From Phoronis australis (lineage: Eukaryota > Phoronida > Phoronidae): a stretch of DNA of 64,000 nt. Location of the stretch: contig NMRA01000611.1 of assembly GCA_002633005.1 (NCBI GenBank), forward strand, positions 32,674 through 96,673. The letters run 5' to 3'. The notes under the pieces are model-generated. The model had not been told where the DNA came from. It did no database searches and saw only the letters and a program-made list of their open reading frames with translations. Positions 56,601 to 64,000 of the stretch are shown piece by piece (within the stretch, counting starts at the first letter, position 1; every line of letters starts with the position of its first letter). A program made the position numbers and the translations under genes.

Positions 56601-59600
56601 GTACCGCAGAATCTGCTGCAAAGGTCAAATACACCATGCAGTTGTAGGCAATTACATCGCCTCAGGCTGCTGATGTTATTGTTCTCTAGACAATTAGACC
56701 CATCATTAACATACTGGCGGGGGCGATACTGGTATTTTTGAATTTTCCATTTAAAAGTTTTTAAATAGCATATTTGAATAGTTTGTGAAAAGCACACACG
56801 ATTAAGATTTTTAATATGGAAATTCATTACAGCGTTCTGTCGTTCAGTAACTTTTCCAGACGTGAGGGGTGCTGAAAGTGCGATAACATCTAGCTCTTTT
56901 GTTAACTGCCCAGCTCAGTCTTTTGTCCCGTATGATAACAAACAGGCCAATTATCTCCCAGGCTTCAATGGAAACATATGGTGGTTGCACGCTATTGTCG
57001 AACGCGTATGAATACAGTCAAATCCAGTGCATTGGCAATCCGTTTGGACAGAATAGATTGTTTTAAATTCTGTTGTAGGTGGGCGATTTTGGTGATTCAA
57101 AAACGTACCATGATAAGCATTTGACGAGGAATTCAGAAATTCTATTGGTTTAAGCTCAAATATGTTATAACTTAACTTTCATTTTTATCAGCCCAGCCCA
57201 GTCAGGCTAGATAGGATCTGATCGGAGATTAGAGCAATTATCGAACAAAAGAGCGCAGGCCCTCTAACCATGAATGTCAGAATGGAGTTAATCAGTTGTG
57301 TAAGATATTGGCTACGGGGGTAAACATACCAACTTGTTGTTGGGCTATAGAATCAAACAAGTTGGGAGCAACGGGATGTCACCGTCATGTGGGGGCAAGA
57401 AATGTGACTTTTACAACCTAAAATGCTTATAATGTTGCCATTTCATGTTCCTCAATAATTCTGCTGGGTGAGCAACATAGTTGGGTCAATTACTAAACCA
57501 CCAGGTACCAGTTGGAATCTGAGGTAATCCAAGAGTCACTATACAATTTTTGGGATGTATTTTAAATAGTGAAAAATACTAATGCACAAGAGAAACACAA
57601 CGCAGCATACAGCCCAACACAAATTGTGACTGCCACCTAGAGACGCCACTGGAACTATCTCACCTCAGCGTGGGCATCACAGCCTTCAATGACAATGTTG
57701 GGTCGAAAATTTCTGTGTGTGACATCCTTGTCTGGCACTTTAGTTTTCAAAACATCGACAGCAGCCTCTGATAGCATATTAACAGGACTCAAGTCTGGGA
57801 AGTTTACCTGCAACATTTTTCTTAAAGTGTCCATGACATAACTTATTTGTTAAAAGTTAATAATTAAAGGCAAGAGTCATTTCCTTTAAGGTGTCCAGTG
57901 TATGGATTATTCAAAGCATTAAGTAAACCCTACTCATCAACTCTCACTTCAGAGGCCAAGAACAAAAATGAGAACCTTCTGTTCGTAAGTTAAGTTCGTA
58001 GTTTGAATTTTAATTGTACAGGGCTTGCATGTTCAGCAAACGAGTAATCGCTCCCTACAGCTGGTACTCTTCAATGTTAATAGCCATCCATTCTTCAGCC
58101 AGTTCCACAATGCATAGTGTCACATTATATAAAGTAATCCTTGGTCCACGCCAAATCTCTCTTTAGAATTTCGTCAAAATTTCTCCAAAGGTTTTGAGTT
58201 TGAAAATGGTGACTGTCTTGCCTGTATAAAATCAAAATCCTTTTCCAAGTCATGATGAAGGTAATAAAAAGAAAAACGAAAACAATAAAAGTTTCTATAT
58301 TTGTAACATGAATGCACTATTCTGATAAGTGTCATGGAACTTATTTGAAAGGTTCTGTCTGGAAATTGCAAGACCACATGTTTGTTACGGCACGTATGAA
58401 ATGCTACACATCTGTGCTGTCAAACGTAATCACTGCATACCTCAGTTCCAGTCAAAAACAAGTGTCCAAGCTGTGGGTCCTCCACAAGAGCTCTCTTCTT
58501 TATACTTGATATTGTCTTTACCAGACGTACTTTCACTTCCAGGTAGTTAGACAACCAGTTGGCAACACCGTCACCACAGTCAACTCCTTCACTCTTTTGA
58601 GACCAAATCCTGAAGTGAAACATTAAGTACAGTGGTAGACAACTCTCGTCTCACTCACATCAGGCTTGTTTTCATTTGTCCTTGAAAACAGCAACAGTGT
58701 GGGGACAGTGAAAGCTAGAGCAGCCGCAAATGCTAATTAATGTAGCGATTTTTTAATACAACAAGGAAAGAAACTTGTGTGACATTATAGCTTAGGGCAT
58801 TCAAATATGGTGACCTCCTGCAATGTTGGTTGCTTGTTTCATTTCTAGACATCACTTGGCACTCGAGATAATAACTGTGTTGAAATTTGTGAGTCTAGAT
58901 GTGTATTTGGTTTCTGTTTGTGAAGAGCATACACATGGAAATTCCTGAAGAGTTCCTAACCATCACTTGGATATTGACATTGGCCCTCAAATTTCTCTCC
59001 AAGAAACACAAACTTCAAGCATCATGCATATCATACACATGAATCGAAGATGCTGCGAAACCAAAACAACAACAGTCAACCTACCTGCACAAATGTACTT
59101 TTTTCTTGTCTATCTCTTGTCTTAAAGGCAATGTGAAGGGGTCCACTCCAGGAGCATTCAAAGAAAGTGTGTCTCCGTCAATGGTTGGTTTGATCAACTG
59201 AATCTTGGGATACTTTCGGGCAGTTATGAAGTTGTAATTTTCATCAGTTATCAGCCATGACCTGAAGAAACAATAGATGCACATTAAGATCTAGGAAGTT
59301 GATTACATAGTCGAATAGAATGGCAAAATAAAATACCGAATTTTGGATGCTGAACATTTCATGATGTTCCTAACAATATGTGCTATGAGCTCATATTTGT
59401 CATTTGAAACAAATGAAAAATGGAAACAATAGAGAAATTTCAATTAGAAATAAGTCGCCCTGTCCATCTCTTGCTATAAAACAGAATTTATGAATGTCAA
59501 ATTTCTAATTAATAAATTATTAGGTCCAGAATTCCCTACTGCTGTTTATAATCACATGACCACGACTTTTATGAAAAATGTAATTTTTTCGCTACAAACA

Positions 59601-62600
59601 TGAATTTCATAAAAGCAAACATATTCTTGCTGTCCATACACAGGAAACCCTGATTCAAAACCAGTTCCCTTGGCTAAGGACCATAAAATCAGTATACAAA
59701 CTTTTACAAGAATCGATCTACGCAGCTGAATCAATAACCAAAATTGCTCTAAAAGCACCGAACATCGAAAGGCCTGAAAATGGCCAATAAAGATTTGTCG
59801 TGCTAATAAAAAGGATAGTAAATATAGATTATTACATGGCGAAGTCGTTATCCCCCGTTATCTAGAGCCCGAGTGGATTTTGGAGAATTATTGCCCGAGG
59901 GGCGTCAGCCCCGAGGGTGATAATTCTACAAAATCCACGAGGGCTCTAGATAAGGGGGATAACGACTGAGAACATGTAATAATCTATTTATACCACATAC
60001 TAAACGAGAAACATTGCAATGAATCGATCTACCTTTCTCGACTCGCCTCGGCTTTGTAACTACTTTCTGTGTCAGAGGCCCNGTTAAGCAACTATTATAG
60101 CTTAAAACACGTTTTTTACACGCTAAGCTTCGACCGGGAAATTATCGTCTGCTAAAGTAGGTAACCACTGGTAACTGAATAAAATTCTCAAGTCAAAGAT
60201 CCTGACGACACGATACCCGCATTCAAACTGGAGATCGGTGATTTACAAGTAAGAGGACATGAGAGAAAATTTTCACTGAATTAAGATATCATTTTTGTGG
60301 AAATAATGTGTCTTATTTTTCGTAGTGTATAAGTACAGTACAATGCGGTTTGTTGAACGTGCGATTATTGCGCGTGTTCATTTAAGTATTCTATTTTCAC
60401 TCTTGATGACGTCAGTCGCTGTGTGGTGCAGTGGTTAAAGTCGGCGATCAGCAATACCAAGGTCACGGGTTCGACCCCGTCCTCGGTTTCCCGCCAAATC
60501 GTTATCTCACTAGTGAGATAACTTTATGGGTTATTACATGGTTTTATCTGCCATTTGATGCTAATATTGTGGTATAAGTGATCTTACGCAACTCACATTT
60601 GGTGCATAAACAATGCATTAAAACATATTGTTGTTTCAATTTAAAATAAAACATATGAATAAAATGTTTTCCACGTTTCACATAAAAAGTACTGTGTTGA
60701 GTTTCACTGAGACTATAGTTTAATTATTGGTAACAGATATACGAGACACAAAGTTACCAAGTAAAGAGCAGTCACTACACAATAACAGCGTAGTTTAACT
60801 GCTGCAACTGTTCACATGACCAACTAGAACCTTTGAAAACTTGTTAAAGTGTTTCAAATACATCAAACATGGCATGAATGTACAAATTTTAAAGCTTGCC
60901 ACAAGCCAGTGTTGAACGAAACAACAAGGGTAGATAGATATAAGTACGACTACAAACAATAGTGCAAATGTGACTCTAAACAGACAATCCTAGATAGCAC
61001 TTAAGACTACACCCGACAATTTCATGAACTGGCCAATAGGTGGCTTACCTTAACAATGAAGATTGCATTTTTGCCTTACATCACAGTTTTTTAGTTGGCC
61101 ACTTACCACTACAAAATTGGTCTCAAACCGTTCCTTACTTGTCAAATCAGAGTTCATTTCAGGGTTGTAAAAGTTTATCATTGCTTGAGACCAGGCACTG
61201 CAAGTTGGCTTGTCAACAGGTGTCATATTGTGTGCACCTAACATGGTCTCAAGGTGTAGCATATTGTCAGTTGTTTGCAATCCTAGAAATAATCTGAGTA
61301 AAGAACAAGTCGAGACCCACTCTATAGCCGCTGCAGTAAATAAAGTGAATGGACAGTCCACTAATTCTTGGTTGTAGCCATAACTGAGCATGTTGAAATA
61401 GACAAGGTTCATTTCAGTGTGTATGTTGAACCAGTAAGCAAATATTGTTTTGGTGAATGAACTGAGATACAATGAGAGGTATGATACCTGTCTTCAAAAT
61501 CTGCAGAAGCCAGACCATAGGTTGATACCTCAGCAGTTGTCAAGGATACCGCACCACAAGATTTTACAGGGTAGACGAATATTTTCGATACGTATCCAAC
61601 AAGCTGTCTTGAAGACAGCTTTGTACGCAAGGCAAGCCATGATAACCCTGAAATAAGCAATATATTATAGATATTTTAAATACTCATTGAAACCTGAAAT
61701 CATCTGCCATGAAAAAAAAGAAAGATTTTTACTACTAAAACCTCAACTAGCTTATTTACTCAGGTTTAGAAGTGACTCACAATGTCAAGCCAACTGATAG
61801 ACCCTGGTGTCCAACTGGAATGAACTAAAAGTTCTTACCAATCTCACCTCTAATCCGAGGAACACCTTGAGGCCATTTACATAACAGTCACTAATGGCCT
61901 AAATGAAAAGTGAGTTTTTGAAATGGAGGGTGAGTTAATTGCAACTTTGACAGTAGTTTTTGCAAGTAACACATTGGAAAAAGAATAGGTTAAAAGAGAA
62001 AGCTAACTTTTTCATGTCATTCTTAGTAAAAAATACCATTTGTTGATTATCCCAGACTTATTTTTCAATTACGGCATCCCGTAACTTAATTAAAGTAATG
62101 CCCTATTTCTGAAGTGATGATTAGGGGTTTAGCATTACCCGCCATTTTCTTTCTGTGTTCGAGTTTACTGTGAGCATCTGTTTTACTGTTGTTTTCATGA
62201 TGGTTTCTTAAAATTGTCGTTACCTCTTCCTATCAATGAGTATTCTNATTGTTTCAATGTAAAATAAAACATATGAATAAAATGTTTTCTATGTTTCACA
62301 TAAAAAGTACTGTGTTGAGTTTCACTGAGACTATAGTTTAATTATTGGTAACAGATATACGAGACACAAAGTTACCAAGTAAAGAGCAGTCACTAAAAAT
62401 AACAGCGTAGTTTAACTGCTGCAACTGTTCACATGACCAACTAGAAACTTTGAAAACTTGTTAAAGTGTTTCAAATACATCAAACATGGCATGAATGTAC
62501 AAAATTTTAAAGCTTGCCACAAGCCAGTGTTGAACGAAACAACAAGGGTAGATAAATATAAGTACGACTACAAACAATAGTGCAAATGTGACTCTAAACA

Positions 62601-63263
62601 GACAATCCTAGATAGTACTCAAGACTATACACAATTTCATGAACTGGCCAATAGGTGGCTTACCTTAACAATGAAGATTGCATTTTTGCCTTACATCACA
62701 ATTTTTTAGTTGGGCCACAAACCATTACAAAATTGGTCTCAAACCGTTCCTTACTTGTCAAATCAGAGTTGATTTCAGGGTTGTAAAAGTTTATCATTGC
62801 TTGAGACCAGGCACTGCAAGTTGGCTTGTCAACAGGTGTCATATTGTGTGCACCTAACATGGTCTCGAGGTGTAGCATATTGTCAGTTGTTTGCAATCCT
62901 AGAAATAATCTGAGTAAAGAACAAGTCGAGACCCACTCTATAGCCGCTGCAGTAAATAAAGTGAATGGACAGTCCACTAATTCCTGGTTGTAGCCATAAC
63001 TGAGCATGTTGAAATAGACAAGGTTCATTTCAGTGTGTATGTTGAACCAGTAAGCAAATATTGTTTTGGTGAATGAACTGAGATACAATGAGAGGTATGA
63101 TACCTGTCTTCAAAATCTGCAGAAGCCAGACCATAGGTTGATACCTCAGCAGTTGTCAAGGATACCGCACCACAAGATTTTACAGGGTAGACGAATATTT
63201 TCGATACGTATCCAACAAGCTGTCTTGAAGACAGCTTTGTACGCAAGGCAAGCCATGATAACC
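53660..63263 (-). CDS. mARC/MOSC-domain molybdenum protein, seven exons seen, 5' end missing
   Basis: Exons 63263-63104, 59261-59085, 58609-58441, 57807-57664, 56213-56152, 55046-54972 and 53801-53660; all GT-AG and in phase, giving 308 residues against 337 in human mARC1. Blocks: KIFVYPVKSC, SWLITDENYNFITARKYPK, GVDCGDGVANWLSNYL, NMLSEAAVD, RNFRPNIVIEGCDAHAEDTW, then LCERCLMTTINPD, whose second Cys matches the molybdenum ligand of human mARC1, and GTLKVGDPIYAV near the end. The enzyme reduces N-hydroxylated compounds at the outer mitochondrial membrane with cytochrome b5 and its reductase. The first exon here starts after an acceptor (TTATTTCAG), so the exon with the start codon and membrane anchor is outside the window or unrecognised. 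That first visible exon also occurs at 61647-61488, probably through an assembly duplication. It cannot be told whether it is the MTARC1 or MTARC2 orthologue. Confidence 0.92.
54318..54420 (-). repeat. tRNA-derived SINE remnant in mARC intron
   Basis: On the minus strand TACTGAGTGGGATTTAGTGA resembles an A box and GAGTTCGAATCTG, about 43 bases on, resembles a B box, followed by TCTTAGGGCTGATT. A diverged SINE head. Confidence 0.5.
59825..60580 (+). mobile_element. Composite foldback-tRNA SINE, second copy
   Basis: Starts with a 163-bp palindrome (59825-59988) whose arms reach from TAGATTATTACATGG to CATGTAATAATCTA. The middle is interrupted by extra sequence and an N (60082). A box (GGTGCAGTGGTTAAAG, 60425) and B box (GGTTCGACCCC, 60468), then the same 22-bp palindrome (60501-60522) and ATGGGTTATTACATGG as in the copy at 32376-32834. 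In the first visible intron of the mARC gene. Confidence 0.75.
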
Positions 63264-63862
63264 CTGAAATAAGCAATATATTATAGATATTTTAAATACT
63301 CATTGAAACCTGAAATCATCTGCCATGAAAAAAAAGAAAGATTTTTACTACTAAAACCTCAACTAGCTTATTTACTCAGGTTTAGAAGTGACTCACAATG
63401 TCAAGCCAACTGATAGACCCTGGTGTCCAACTGGAATGAACTAAAAGTTCTTACCAATCTCACCTCTAATCCGAGGAACACCTTGAGGCCATTTACATAA
63501 CAGTCACTAATGGCCTAAATGAAAAGTGAGTTTTTGAAATGGAGGGTGAGTTAATTGCAACTTTGACAGTAGTTTTTGCAAGTAACACATTGGAAAAAGA
63601 ATAGGTTAAAAGAGAAAGCTAACTTTTTCATGTCATTCTTAGTAAAAAATACCATTTGTTGATTATCCCAGACTTATTTTTCAATTACGGCATCCCGTAA
63701 CTTAATTAAAGTAATGCCCTATTTCTGAAGTGATGATTAGGGGTTTAGCATTACCCGCCATTTTCTTTCTGTGTTCGAGTTTACTGTGAGCATCTGTTTT
63801 ACTGTTGTTTTCATGATGGTTTCTTAAAATTGTCGTTACCTCTTCCTATCAATGAGTATTCT
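60631..63862. repeat. 1.6-kb duplicate pair around single N (62247)
   Basis: Blocks 60631-62246 and 62248-63862 are nearly identical, with small indels and substitutions, and each holds one copy of the first visible mARC exon (61647-61488 and 63263-63104) with its splice sites. The join is a lone N, as in the retrotransposon region, so an unmerged contig overlap is the simplest reading. A true tandem exon duplication is less likely. Confidence 0.85.
61488..61647 (-). CDS. Duplicate copy of the first visible mARC exon
   Basis: Encodes the same 52 complete codons as 63263-63104 (WLALRTKLSSRQLVGYVSKI, FVYPVKSCG, ASADFEDR) with intact acceptor and donor. If both copies were real and spliced in tandem they would not keep a sensible protein: the exon enters in phase 1 and leaves in phase 2, so including both would shift the frame. 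This supports a duplicate produced by assembly. Confidence 0.75.
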
Positions 63863-64000
63863 ACAACAAAGTTGTTAGAGAACTCAATTACATTGGATTT
63901 AGGGAATGTGTAGTTTGTGGTAGCCTGAAAATGGTGGTGTCAGCGACCCATATCAGCTTACATCCCGCCGTGTGACTCCCTTGCCACACTCCTGGCACCT

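Noticed and set aside
61050-61472. 140-codon minus-strand open frame, repeated at 62696-63088
   Set aside because: It lies in intron DNA next to the mARC exon, has no known motif, and its core resembles a dispersed repeat seen elsewhere in the window.
63880-63990. First mARC exon near the window end
   Set aside because: A CxxCGK-like minus-strand stretch with a donor-like GTAAGC was considered, but it shows no mARC membrane anchor or start codon.

Overview
The window is animal (eukaryotic) nuclear DNA. It is AT-rich, its genes are split by GT-AG introns, and it is full of transposable elements. The reading below suggests a marine invertebrate deuterostome (hemichordate, echinoderm or lancelet type): the largest element is a Ty3/gypsy retrotransposon with integrase ahead of reverse transcriptase, an arrangement I know from the deuterostome Gmr1 group, and the host proteins resemble vertebrate C1D and mARC. 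The species cannot be fixed from the sequence alone.

Region 1-16494 is one Gmr1-like LTR retrotransposon on the minus strand. It has a partial 3' LTR (1-715), pol (773-3961), gag-protease (3921-5814 plus 7589-7730), a leader with a primer-binding-like site, and a 5' LTR (8222-16494). That LTR is split by an L1/Tx1-type LINE (about 8743-13308) and by an intact piggyBac transposon (13790-16443) with a perfect TTAA duplication. The LINE carries a U2 snRNA-like stub at its 5' end. A HARBI1-like exon lies in a block (5909-7588) wedged into gag.

Region 16495-25320 is a graveyard of broken coding pieces, all on the minus strand: two gypsy-type gag/protease fragments, a SWIM/YqaJ gene, a BEN-domain ORF, an IS4EU/DDE_4-type transposase, a PIF/Harbinger transposase, another LTR-element gag with a zinc knuckle, and a second YqaJ fragment with its intron.

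Region 25320-64000 is ordinary host DNA with three spliced genes. (1) A minus-strand gene at 31632-36899 encodes a predicted 297-residue Ser/Thr-rich single-pass membrane protein I could not name. (2) A plus-strand C1D gene (43372-49024, five exons, 175 residues) encodes the nuclear exosome cofactor related to yeast Rrp47. (3) A minus-strand mARC/MOSC gene (53660-63263, seven exons seen, first exon outside or not found) encodes the molybdenum amidoxime-reducing component. Introns and flanks carry tRNA-derived SINEs, foldback elements and MITEs, several with recognisable target duplications.

Isolated single N characters (3620, 4333, 5132, 5675, 62247 and others) sit between near-identical blocks. 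They look like joins of overlapping contigs or alleles, so the repeats in pol, gag and the mARC exon are probably assembly products. A 548-base N gap lies at 43954-44501.
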